NCBI GenBank assembly: GCA_964017045.1
Contig: OZ024797.1
Span: 18,693,307 to 18,757,306 of the forward strand
Source of the DNA: Omphiscola glabra
Taxonomy: Eukaryota; Mollusca; Gastropoda; Lymnaeidae
DNA length: 64,000 bases
Direction: 5' to 3'
Position numbers and translations under genes: made by a program. The first letter of the stretch is position 1, and each line of letters opens with the position of its first letter. The notes below the pieces were generated by a model. The model was not told the origin of the DNA. It saw only the letters and a list, made by a program, of their open reading frames with translations, and made no database searches. Below are positions 47,249 through 56,952 of this stretch, one piece after another.

Positions 47249-48562
47249 ATGATCTTCTCTCTGTGCCAGCTGCGGGAGAAATGCAGGGAACAACATATGC
47301 CTCTATACATCGCTTTTGTCGACCTCACTAAAGCTTTTGATATTGTCAGCAGAAGCGGCCTTTTCCAGGTCCTAAAAATATAGGCTGCCCAACACGTCTG
47401 CTTAACATCATCAAGCAGTTTCACGATAACATGCAGGACAGAGTGTGTTATAATGGTGCCACCTCAGAGGATTTTCCAGTAGGTAGTGGAGTAAAGCAGG
47501 GCTTCGTGCTGGCTCCTACTTTATTTGCAATCTTCTTCTCATCTTACTCCAGTATACCTTCAAGAACGACAGCGAGGGGATATACATCCACACTAGAGCT
47601 GAAGGGAGATTATTCAACATTACCCGCCTTAGAGTTAGAGCTAAGATCAAAATATGAAAGGTCATGCTACGCGAGTTCTTATTTGCAGATGAAGCCACTT
47701 TAATATCTAACTCAGCAGACGGCCTGCAGAGCCTTGTATCCAGCTTATCCGCTGCCTGCAAAGAGCTTGGCCTGATCATTAGCTTAGCTGACTCCCTCCC
47801 CACTATCTCAATTGACGACTGCGACTTGGATGCTGTTGACAGTTTTACATATCTGGGATCGAACATTTTGAGCACCCTCTCAATGGAGGATGAGATAAGT
47901 GGTAGGATAGGGAAGACCAACTGTCATGGCTAGACTGAATAAAAGTGTCTGGTTCAATGCTAAACTCACAACAAGATCTAAGCTGCAGGTATACCAGGCC
48001 TGCGTACTGGGCACACTCATCTACGGATGCGAGTCTTGGACCACATACACCAGGCACGAAAGAAGGCTCAATGGCTTCCACCTCAGATGCCTGCGCCGCA
48101 TCCTTGACATCAAATGGCAAGAAGAAGTCCTCAACACGGATGTCCTGTCTCAAACAAATATGTGCAGCGTCCAAGCCATATTAATCCAAAGACGCCTCCG
48201 TTGGCTTGGGCACGTTAAGCGAATGCAACCTGGTCGCATACCCAAGGACGTGCTATACAGCGAGCTGGCCACAGGGAAAAGATCGGTTGGACGGCCTCGT
48301 GTCAGATACATAGAAATATGCAGAAGAGATATGAAGGCGGACAACATCGACATCTTAATGGGAGGACATTGCGGAGGATCGATCCACATGGCGGGACATC
48401 GTGAAGGAAGGATCACTATGTGCCGAGGAGTAAAACAGCTGTAAAAAGCGCGCAGAGAAAGGCCAGAAAACACTGCTCCACGGCATTCGTGTGTGGGACA
48501 TGTAAAAGAGACTTCCACTCGAGGATTGGTCCCACTAGCCACACAAAGAGATGAAATCTAAA
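47249..48562 (+). mobile_element. 5'-truncated LINE: reverse transcriptase, C-terminal domain and zinc-finger tail
   Basis: In order across frameshifts: CREQHMPLYIAFVDLTKAFD (RT block with VDLTKAFD) at about 47270-47340, VKQGFVLAPTLFAIFF (QGC-L-P block, Cys replaced), LFADEATLISNS (the F-ADD catalytic block changed to F-ADE), then VDSFTYLGSNI. The open frame 47926-48444 covers the thumb and tail (LGTLIYGCESWTTYTRHERR, RRLRWLGHVKRM, GKRSVGRPRVRYIEICRRDM). A shifted frame ends in a C2H2-like tail, CGTCKRDFHSRIGPTSHTKR. The frameshifts and the altered ADD motif show it is inactive. Confidence 0.9.
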
Positions 48563-48945
48563 AAGATAAATCTATCGTCTCTTGTAGACGGAAAGATGCC
48601 ACACAAGTGAGTCGAATATATTTTCTTTCTTGCGAGCAAATTTATGCAGATAAAGCAGTTGATGTGTTATCCTGGGAAGAGCTCACCCCCCCCCCCCAAA
48701 ATCTATTGTTTCCTCTTTTCTCTATTACATTATGGGAGTCCCTGGTGAAAGAAAAACGGCCCAATGCTATTTCTTCGTGTCCTTTTTCAAGCCTTCGCTG
48801 ACATTTGGCGGGTCATTTCCTTTTACTTAATAATTTGATCGCTGGCTAATAAATCGGGAGTCCAGGTGTCCCAACATTTTATACATAAACTTGAGGGGGG
48901 GGGAGGGTAACTGTCATCAGAAGACATGCTTTTGACTGCTGGTTG
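48563..48945. other. Intergenic
   Basis: Contains a C run at about 48687 and a G run at about 48895. No gene recognised. Confidence 0.5.
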
Positions 48946-49640
48946 TTGGATGGTAAGAGTCAGATAGGTGGATGGTAAGAAAATGGTAGGTGTATTGTAG
49001 GAGTCTTTGGTGGATTGAGGAACATGATAGGGGGATGGTAGGAGACTAGTAGGTGGATGGTATGGGCCTTGCATGTAGATGGAAACTGGTAGGTGGATGA
49101 TATGAGTCTGGTAGGTGGATGATATGAGTCTGGTAGGTGGATGATATGAGTCTGGTAGGTGGATGGTATGGGCCTGGTAGGTGGATGATATGAGTCTGGT
49201 AGGTGGATGGTATGAGTCTGGTAGGTGGATGAAATGAGTCTGGTATGTGGATGGTATGGGCCTGGTAGGTGGATGATATGAGTCTGGTAGGTGGATGGTA
49301 TGAGTCTGGTAGGTGGATGATATGAGTCTGGTAAGTGGATGGTATATGTCTGGTAGGTGGATGATATGAGTCTATTAGGTGGATGATATGAGTCTGGTAG
49401 GTGGATGGTATGAGCCTGGTATGTGGATACTATGAGTCTGGTAGGTGGATGACAGGAGCATGGTATTGGACTTGTAAGTCGATGGTAGGGGCCTTTAAAA
49501 TTGGTGGTATGGGCGTTGTAAGGGGGATGGTAAGGGAATGTAGGAGCCTGATATGTGGATTGAAAGGGCCCTTTAGGCGGATAGTAGGAGCATGGTAGCT
49601 GGATGATAGGAGCATTGTAGGGGCCTTGTAGGTGGATGTT
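48946..49640. repeat. 22-bp minisatellite with diverged flanks
   Basis: The core (about 49080-49445) repeats tgagtctggtaggtggatga then ta. The outer parts carry decayed copies with 'ggtgga' and 'tagga' remnants. Short frames with repeated His/Pro in this stretch are by-products. Confidence 0.92.
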
Positions 49641-49659
49641 AGGACCATGGCAGGCTCAG

Positions 49660-49745
49660 TGTAGAAGGATGGTTGAATCCTGCTAGTAAGATGGTTGAAT
49701 CCTGCTAGTAAGATGTTTGAATCCTGCTAGCAAGATGGTTGAATT
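49660..49745. repeat. 22-bp tandem repeat, 4 copies
   Basis: Unit agatggttgaatcctgctag then ta. Confidence 0.92.
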
Positions 49746-49949
49746 ACAATGGGGACCTGTTAAAAATGGCAGGTAATTGTAAAGGGCACTTTAGGGGAAT
49801 TTTAGGGGCAAGATTGGGGCATGCTAGTTGTATGTTAGGGGCATTGTAGATCTACTACATAGGTAGAGCCTAGAGAGAACACCCATGTGCAATAATTTGG
49901 TCCACCAATAATAATAATTTTAAAAAATTTAAAAAAAAGAAATCATGGA

Positions 49950-50276
49950 GATTAGACCTTAAGATTAGACCTTAAGATTTGACCTTAAGATTAGACCTAA
50001 AGATTAGACCTTAAGATTATACCTTAAGATTTGACCTAAAGATTATACCTTAAGATTAGACCTAAAGATTAGACCTTAAGATTAAACCTAAAGATAAAAC
50101 CTTAAGATTAGACCTTAAGATTAGACCTAAAGATTAGATCTAAAGATTAGACCTTAAGATTAGACCTAAAGATTAGACCTTAAGATTAGACCTTAAGATT
50201 AGACCTTAAGATTAGACCTTAAGATTAGACCTTAAGATTAGACCTTAAGATTAGACCTTACAATTAGACCTTAAGA
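49950..50276. repeat. 13-bp minisatellite, about 25 copies
   Basis: Unit gattagaccttaa, with a common variant gattagacctaaa. Confidence 0.97.
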
Positions 50277-50529
50277 TAAGTGTAAAGAAGCCGCGTCTAA
50301 ATAAATTTAAAAAACCAAACAACGTATTTCCAACAGAAATGGAGGCAATGGAGGAAACAAAAACCAGCCCAAAAAAGAAAAGGAGAAAGTTACCTACTGC
50401 ATCGAGGATGAGAGAGTGAACGAAAGCAATGAGGGACGCAGCTGGAAATGAAGGAAATGAAGCTCTGGACCAAACTGGAATTTCAAAATAAAAAATAGCG
50501 ACCCAAGGCCATTCCCCGAGAACAGATGA

Positions 50530-50712
50530 ATCATCATCAGGTCCCGTAGTCCTTCGACCGTTGGGGCGCCACAGATGACATGTACACTATTCTTCTCCAT
50601 TCCTCTCGGTCTTCTGCCCTACGCATAGCATCGCCTAGTTTTAATCCAGTCCATTCTTTGATATTATCTTCCCATATTTTTCTTTGTCTTCCTCTTCTTC
50701 TCCCTCCTAGAA
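50530..50712 (-). mobile_element. LINE C-terminal tail fragment
   Basis: The minus strand reads RGRQRKIWEDNIKEWTGL then GDAMRRAEDREEWRRIV and SSVAPQRSKDYGT, then a stop and a short TGATGATGA run. This is the well-conserved carboxyl end of RTE-type LINE ORFs in molluscs. It lies just downstream of the muscarinic receptor gene. Confidence 0.85.
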
Positions 50713-51358
50713 AAGATGAATATCAAATGGTAAAACAAACTTATAATTTGATGTAGAAACTGGAATATTGGAAGGAGGGGGGGGGGCGCTTTTTATCAAA
50801 CAATTTTGATTGACCAGATTTAAATTGTATTCCAGCACGCGCGGGTTAGGGGATGATTGCTAAATATGAAGCACCGAAATTCTGTGGGATTCAGTTCTTC
50901 CAAAATACTAAATGTTTTTATAAATATCGCCGATTTTAATTAGGTGTTTTCAACCAAGTTTTACGACTCGACATTTCAGTGCGTGTCAAGGTGAAGATCG
51001 TTGATGCGTGTGAGAATCCGATGCAATGGCGTGCCCTTCGCCCTTAACCAAAAAGAAAAAAAGCAGCAGACGATAGTGTTGACAATTCTGTGTACCGTGT
51101 TACTGTAAGTAAGCCTCACTTGTATAGTTACCGTAATTGTTTTTTTGTTTTTGCAGTTTAAATATAAAAAATTGTGAGTAGTTTGTAAAACAAAAGTAGA
51201 ATTAAAATGTATTTTCTATTGTTAACAACTTTAAAACGATAGGGGACGAACAGATGTATACGAGTAAAATAATGTTAAAAAATGAAAGTCCATCCTATGT
51301 CCCTCACCGAACCAATATGAGTCACATTATCAACACAAAAGAGTCTTATTTCATCAGA
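50713..51358. other. Intergenic
   Basis: No gene recognised. The boundary with the receptor 3' UTR is inferred from the poly(A) signal at 51359. Confidence 0.45.
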
Positions 51359-51364
51359 TTTATT
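51359..51364 (-). terminator. Candidate polyadenylation signal of the muscarinic receptor gene
   Basis: AATAAA on the minus strand (tttatt as written), about 350 nt downstream of the receptor stop codon. Confidence 0.5.
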
Positions 51365-51714
51365 TGTCAAAATATCACAATATGGCACAGCCTCACTGAC
51401 CAGTGACCACATGTATAGTTCCTCCCGGACTGGTTACCGAAATTCAAGGGCAGTTCTAGAACTGTAAGGAATAACTCTAGGTCAGACAGGATAATGTTGG
51501 GGGGACATCCTCGCCAGCAATGCACGTGACGCAGAACGGTCGGGTCAAGGACGACAAAAGCCGATGACACACTTGCAAACATCGTGCTGTTTCCTGAGCA
51601 GCCGCTGGCCCCTCACAGCAGACGCAAAAAAAACCAAACGTCGCCATCTTGGGGAAAGTGGCAGACGACGTCAAGAAGAAAAGGAGAGTTTCAAACTCCG
51701 AGGAGCTGTGACCT
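51365..51714 (-). other. Muscarinic receptor 3' untranslated region (inferred)
   Basis: The stretch between the receptor stop codon and the candidate poly(A) signal. It is less AT-rich than its surroundings. Short frames here in both directions look like chance. Confidence 0.5.
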
Positions 51715-51890
51715 TCACCTTGGTATGAGATTGTTTATGTGGTTCGCCGGCATGACCATGCGGTGAAGCGAGCCGCGTCGTTTCTTGCAATGGCAGGTGA
51801 GAATTCTCCAGAAGGTTCGCCGGAAGTTGACGTTGCACAGCGCGTAGCACAGCGGGTTGATGGTGCTGTTGATGTAGCACAACCAATATC
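51715..51890 (-). CDS. Muscarinic acetylcholine receptor, last coding exon (TM7 and C-tail)
   Basis: Minus-strand reading after the acceptor ttccacccag gives [19 protein letters not shown], then [19 protein letters not shown] and a short tail ending INNLIPR, stop at 51715-51717. The exon is 176 nt: two bases completing a Gly codon (phase 1) plus 58 codons including stop. [16 protein letters not shown] is diagnostic for TM7 of muscarinic receptors, including the NPxxY-type motif and the basic helix 8 with a Cys that can be palmitoylated. The protein is a plasma-membrane GPCR for acetylcholine. No TM1-TM6 exons are recognisable up to 64000, so the preceding intron appears to be over 12 kb. The M-subtype or protostome class cannot be assigned from this exon. 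Confidence 0.88.
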
Positions 51891-51942
51891 CTGGGTGGAA
51901 GAGAAGAACAAGAAAAGTTGTTTGCCAATAGTCATTTTTAAT

Positions 51943-52655
51943 TAGGAGGTTAAATTAGGAGGTTAAATCAAGAGGTTAAATTAGGAGGTTCAATAAGGAG
52001 ATTCAATTAGGAGGTTCAAATAGGAGTTTAAATTAGGAGGTTAAATTAGGAGGTTAAATTAGGAGGTTAAATTAGGAGGTTCAAATAGGAGGTTAAATTA
52101 GGAGGTTAAATTAGGAGGTTTAAATAGGAGGTTAAATTAGGAGGTTAAATTAGGAGGTTAAATCAAGAGGTTAAATTAGGAGGTTCAATTAGGAGGTTAA
52201 ATTAGGAGGTTAAATTAGGAGGTTAAATTAGGAGGTTAAATTAGGAGGTTAAATTAGGAGGTTAAATTAGGAGGTTAAATTAGGAGGTTAAATTAGGAGG
52301 TTAAATTAGGAGGTTAAATCAAGAGGTTAAATTAGGAGGTTCAATAAGGAGGTTCAATTAGGAGGTTAAATTAGGAGGTTAAATTAGGAGGTTAAATTAG
52401 GAGGTCCAAATAGGAGGTTAAATTAGGAGGTTAAATTAGGAGGTTAAATTAGGAGGTTAAATTAGGAGGTTAAATTAGGAGGTTAAATTAGGAGGTTAAA
52501 TTAGGAGGTTAAATTAGAAGGTTAAATTAGGAGATTAAATTAGGAGGTTAAATTAGGAGGTTAAATTAGGAGGTTAAATTAGGAGGTTCAATTAGGAGGT
52601 CCAATTAGGAGGTTAAATTAGGAGGTTAAATTAGGAGGTTAAATTAGGAGGATTA
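51943..52655. repeat. 13-bp minisatellite, about 55 copies
   Basis: Unit ttaaattaggagg with variants ttcaa, tcaag and taaat. It begins about 50 bp upstream (in gene sense) of the receptor exon, so it lies directly beside the acceptor of that intron. Confidence 0.97.
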
Positions 52656-53139
52656 AACAAAGAAAGAAGCAGACCATAAAACAAACACAATTTAATCAGA
52701 AGATGTTAATAAAATTATTGTTCGATTGTCGCGATTCCGAAATTGTGTGATTGTAAACGAACCGTCCAGTTACGTCACCCACGTCTTCTTTCTGGTCTGA
52801 TGGTGCTTGACAACACAATTTTAAGGGGGTCGGTTGTAAAAAGTTTATAAAAATATGAAACGACTATTTACTTCTTTTTGACACGGCTTTAAAAGGGAGG
52901 CGGGAAGAGGGTCAATTTAATTTTTCCGGTGAACTTTGACCTGCCAATAGAGCACCAACGTTGATAAAAACACCAAAGTCAATAACTGAGCTTGTTTCTT
53001 GCACAAACCGTTTGTAAAGAAATGACTGTGAGCACAAGAGTGAGCTGGGCAGGTAGTAATGTGTCGCGCCTACTCCCCTTTACATAACCACAAAAGCCGC
53101 AGTGTATATAGTAGCTTTTGCAATGGAAATTATTACATC
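52656..53139. other. Probable receptor intron
   Basis: No exon or repeat recognised. Confidence 0.45.
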
Positions 53140-53417
53140 ACTAGCATCATGATACAACAGTCGTTTTATATCTCTAGCACCATGATACATCAGTAGTTTG
53201 ATATCCCTAGCACCATGATACATCAGTAGTTTGATATCCCTAGCACCATGATACAACAGTCGTTTTATATCTCTAGCACCATGATACATCAGTAGTTTGA
53301 TATCCCCAGCACCATGATACAGCAGTAGTTTGATATCTCTAGCACCATGATACAACAGTAGTTTTATATCTCTAGCACCATGATACAACAGTAGTTTGAT
53401 ATCTCTAGCACCATGAT
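53140..53417. repeat. 33-bp minisatellite, about 8 copies
   Basis: Unit gcaccatgatacaacagtag then tttgatatctcta. The unit length is a multiple of three, so the minus strand shows an 11-residue repeat (YHGARDIKLLL) in an open frame, 53080-53388. This is not evidence of a gene. The array is interrupted on its right by a hAT element. Confidence 0.95.
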
Positions 53418-53612
53418 CAATGTTCCCTCTAAGGTTTGCAGGTTCGTGTGCAAAATCATAAAGTTGTGTGCAAAGTTTTACTTTCCAGAGTGCAGCGTAC
53501 CTGTTCGAATGTATTTTTATAAAAATTTGCTGCGCGGATGCTCAAAACTGCTGCGCGGCATCTGTGAGGTAGCTGCGCGCTCGCGCAGCCGCGCAGCTTA
53601 AAGGGAACATTG
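53418..53612. mobile_element. hAT-type MITE inserted in the 33-bp array, perfect 8-bp duplication
   Basis: 195 bp, ends CAATGTTCCCTCTAAGG and, reversed, CAATGTTCCCTTTAAGCTG. It is flanked by ACCATGAT on both sides (53410-53417, 53613-53620), which is itself part of the satellite unit. The interior is GC-rich near one end (gcgcgctcgcgcagccgcgc). No coding capacity. Confidence 0.92.
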
Positions 53613-53640
53613 ACCATGATACCACAGACGTCGATTAAAA

Positions 53641-54632
53641 CATTTTAATTTTTATCCGGACGATATAGTTATTTTTTTCTCTACCGATCTCCCTCTCGTG
53701 TTAAGGGTAAACAAAAACCATTGTGAGCAAGGAAATGAAAAAAAACGTCGAGTGGCAGAAAAAAAAGCAATAACGTTTATCTTTAATATTATTTTTAATA
53801 ACTATAATAATCTAAAAGAGAAAAGTCTCTTTTCAAACAATTTCACTCTACTCGCATTTCCCTTTTTGTGGACCGTATTTTCTTTTTTTTCTCTTCAAAA
53901 AAGTGAAAATTTAAGACTTTCTCGTGCAGTGTTCACCTGGTGAACGGCTGGAAAAGAATACTGGGTGGACGGAAGAGGTTTACACTGCCACTCAAATTAT
54001 CATGCTTCACCACGCTGGCTTCGTGAAAGGGTGAAATGGCTGATCTCACATCTACTTTTTGATTTGAGGTAAAGAGCTAAGTCACTTTCACCTGGATGTT
54101 AAAAGCATTCGTTGCTTAAAAAAGTAAACAGCTCTACTTGTGTCAATAACTTACATATTATAATTTTAATAATATATATATATTTTTAAATTATTAAAAC
54201 GCACTAAAATTAGAATAAAATATAATTAAAATCTTTAAAAAGTTTTTAAAACTACAGTATTTAATTATTTTTTTTTATCTTCTGCTTTTTAGCAATAGCC
54301 ACATATCTCGTAAGTTTCCAAAGGAAAGACATGACCATCAACAAATGCATTCTAAAGCAAGACCACGTGGTTTTCAAACTTCAAGCACCTGGTAAATCAA
54401 GCTCCCCATTGAACAGAGGCTGAGGGGATGAAGATATGGAGGTGGCACCCCGCCCCTTTGACTCACATATATGAAACCCTCACATAAAACATGGCTGCTC
54501 CGCCAATTAGCTCAATAAAGACGCCCCTGGCATACTCAAAGTTTACGAACGTATTTTTTAAAATTTATAAATACAGAATCAAAAAGAGAGAAAAGAAATG
54601 ATTGCATTGAACTATCCGCGTATGAGAATCTC
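53641..54632. other. Probable receptor intron
   Basis: AT-rich, with no exon recognised. Confidence 0.45.
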
Positions 54633-54717
54633 TTCTTCCAACACTTCACTGTGAGAATCTCTTCTTCCAACACTTCTCTGTGAGAATCTCTTCTTCCAAA
54701 ACTTCTCTTCGTTTTGT
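54633..54717. repeat. About 30-bp tandem repeat, 3 copies
   Basis: Unit tgagaatctcttcttccaac then acttctctg. Confidence 0.9.
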
Positions 54718-55590
54718 CCCTAGTTAATACAGCTTTGCAATATTAGTTCTAAATGTTTCCAACAATTTTACGAATTCATGGAAATAAAATAAACACTTCA
54801 AAAACCACAACACGTCCCTGCAACTCCCCCCTCCCACACACACACACACACTCCCTTCCTTTTTTTTTTCTTTGTAAGAACTCTCGATTTTTCGACACTG
54901 AACAAAATGTGTAGAAATGTCTTGTAGATAAAATGAAAAACGGCCAAACGATGAAATAGATGCAGAGCGCCGTCTGTGTATATCTGTCCAGACAAGAAAC
55001 CTCCACATCAATACCTTTCTTGCCCTCGGCCAAGTTCTCGATCGCTGGCTGTGTGGCTGTGGCTGTGTGGCTATGGCTGTGTGGCTGTGATTCCATCTTC
55101 GCAAACTTCTCATCAGAATAAAATGGAGTAACAAAAACTATCTCTTCTCCCCCCCCCCCCCTCCCGCACTTCTGGAGTTTAAAAAAAATGAGTGGTGGCT
55201 GGAGACGGCATCCATGTATTGGTGTCAAAAGTGGACACAATCGGTCACGTCCCCAAACGTGACCACTGATAGTGTACTTTACGTGGCCGTCAGAGTGAGC
55301 AGTGCGGTGGGGTGATACAATAACATGGTTGGGGGGGGGGCAAGGTCGAGGATAACAATGGCTATTTGGACTCACTTCCTCCAGACTCAGTGATTGGACA
55401 CTGATGGTCAAATATAACCTGGTTTGGGTGGAGGTGTGGGTTGGGAGGATAGAGTGAACAAGGTCATTCATTCAGACCATATGTTTCGTAAGGATGAGTT
55501 CATCGTCAATTTAAAATAAATTGCAATTGGAAGTCGTGTAGCCAGTTTTTACTCTAATTGAGTGTGCGTTAACTTGTGTTAGAAAGTAAT
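54718..55590. other. Probable receptor intron
   Basis: Holds a CA/CAC run at 54836-54851, a small tggctgtg repeat at 55040-55090 and C/G runs at 55150 and 55330. The 231-residue minus frame here looks like low-complexity chance. Confidence 0.45.
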
Positions 55591-55592
55591 AA

Positions 55593-56196
55593 AATATGCA
55601 TATATTGGCTTGTTTGTGCTGTAACAATGTGCATATATTGGCTTGTTTGTAATGTAACAATGTGCATATATCGGCTTGTTTGTAATGTAACAATGTGCAT
55701 ATATTGCCTTGTTTGTGCTGTAACAATGTGCATATATTGGCTTGTTTGTAATGTAACAATATGCATATATTGGCTTGTTTGTGATGTAACAATGTGCAAA
55801 TATTGGCTTGTTTGTAATGTAACAATATGCATATATTGGCTCGTTTGTAATGTAACAAGGTGCATATATTGGCTTGTTTTTAATGTAACAATGTGCAAAT
55901 ATTGACTTGTTTGTAATGTAACACTGTGCATATATTGGCTTGTTTGTAATGTAACAATGTGCATACATTAGTTTGTTTGTTATGTAACAATGTGCATATT
56001 GTTGACTTGCTTGTAATGTAACAATGTGCATATATTATTAGCTTGTTTGTAATGTAACAATGTGCATATATTGGCTAGTTTGTAATGGAACAATGTGCAT
56101 ATATTGACTTGTTTGTAATGTTACAATGTGCATATATTGACTTGTTTGTTCTGTAACAATGTGCATATATTGACTTGTTTGTATTGTAACAATGCA
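55593..56196. repeat. 33-bp minisatellite, about 18 copies
   Basis: Unit aatgtgcatatattggcttg then tttgtaatgtaac, with frequent single changes. Open frames on both strands with 11-residue repeats follow from the unit length and are not accepted as genes. Confidence 0.96.
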
Positions 56197-56337
56197 TGCT
56201 GACTTAATGATTCATTCGAATGGTGTTGTCTGAATGCTAGTAAGAATACGGGCCGTGTCTCATCCGTTAGGTCTTAGATAAATAATAGAGTCGCAAGGCT
56301 ACTGCACCTCACTGTGCACACCAGTGTCTTGCTAGCA

Positions 56338-56445
56338 CGTCGGTTCTCAACCATCGGAAAACACATAGTTATGAAGTAGCCACGAAAATAATTTTATGGT
56401 TGTGTTAATACAGGATCGCGGCATTCGGAAGGTTGAGAGCCACTG
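56338..56445 (-). mobile_element. SPIN-like hAT MITE, short internally deleted copy
   Basis: 108 bp. Ends CGTCGGTTCTCAACC and, reversed, CAGTGGCTCTCAACC. The interior has ccatcggaaaacacata and gaaaataattttatggttgt, as in the copy at 13826-14015. The flanks tgctagca (56330-56337) and atctagca (56446-56453) match at 6 of 8 bases, a decayed 8-bp target duplication. Confidence 0.82.
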
Positions 56446-56453
56446 ATCTAGCA

Positions 56454-56952
56454 TATAATCTCACAGGTCATTCGACACTGGCTTCTAACGTTGCAGAATA
56501 ACAATATTTTGAATATTTCTTAAACAACAGCTTAACGTTTTAAATACTGAATACATAACTAAAGCTGTTGTCTCTTAAATTTCTAATAAAAAACGCGAGG
56601 TAATATGGATTTAAGACATTATGGGTAAACATCTCACGCCGTTTGAGGATCAGTTGGGGGACCCTGACTTTGTACAGTAGTTTCACGAGCGCATCTACAG
56701 ACAAGTCCACGAAACTAAACAGATCAGACGCCCCCCCCCCTTTCCCCGCCCCCGCACCGGTCCTCTAGACCAGCTGTCAGTGAAATCTTCGGCCACACTG
56801 GTAGCGAGTGTCCATTGATCCCCTTCAGTGTTTACATTTCATTAAGTCGTGTCCACTCGGGGGCCCCGTGTCCAAACAAACCCCCGTGGAGTAAACCTGT
56901 TGGTAGATTCTTCAAGAACTTCCAGTGGTTGATTCAATTTAAAAGCATGCCA
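56454..56952. other. Probable receptor intron
   Basis: Contains a C run at about 56732. No exon recognised. Confidence 0.45.

Noticed and set aside
53080..53388. Minus frame with 11-residue repeat YHGARDIKLLL
   Set aside because: The 33-bp satellite unit is a multiple of three, so any stop-free frame stays open. No other coding sign.
54776..55471. 231-residue minus frame
   Set aside because: Its composition follows CA/GT and C/G runs and tggctgtg repeats. No recognisable domain; neighbouring frames are equally open.
55511..56031. Long frames on both strands with 11-residue repeats
   Set aside because: Same reason: 33-bp satellite, open in several frames on both strands.
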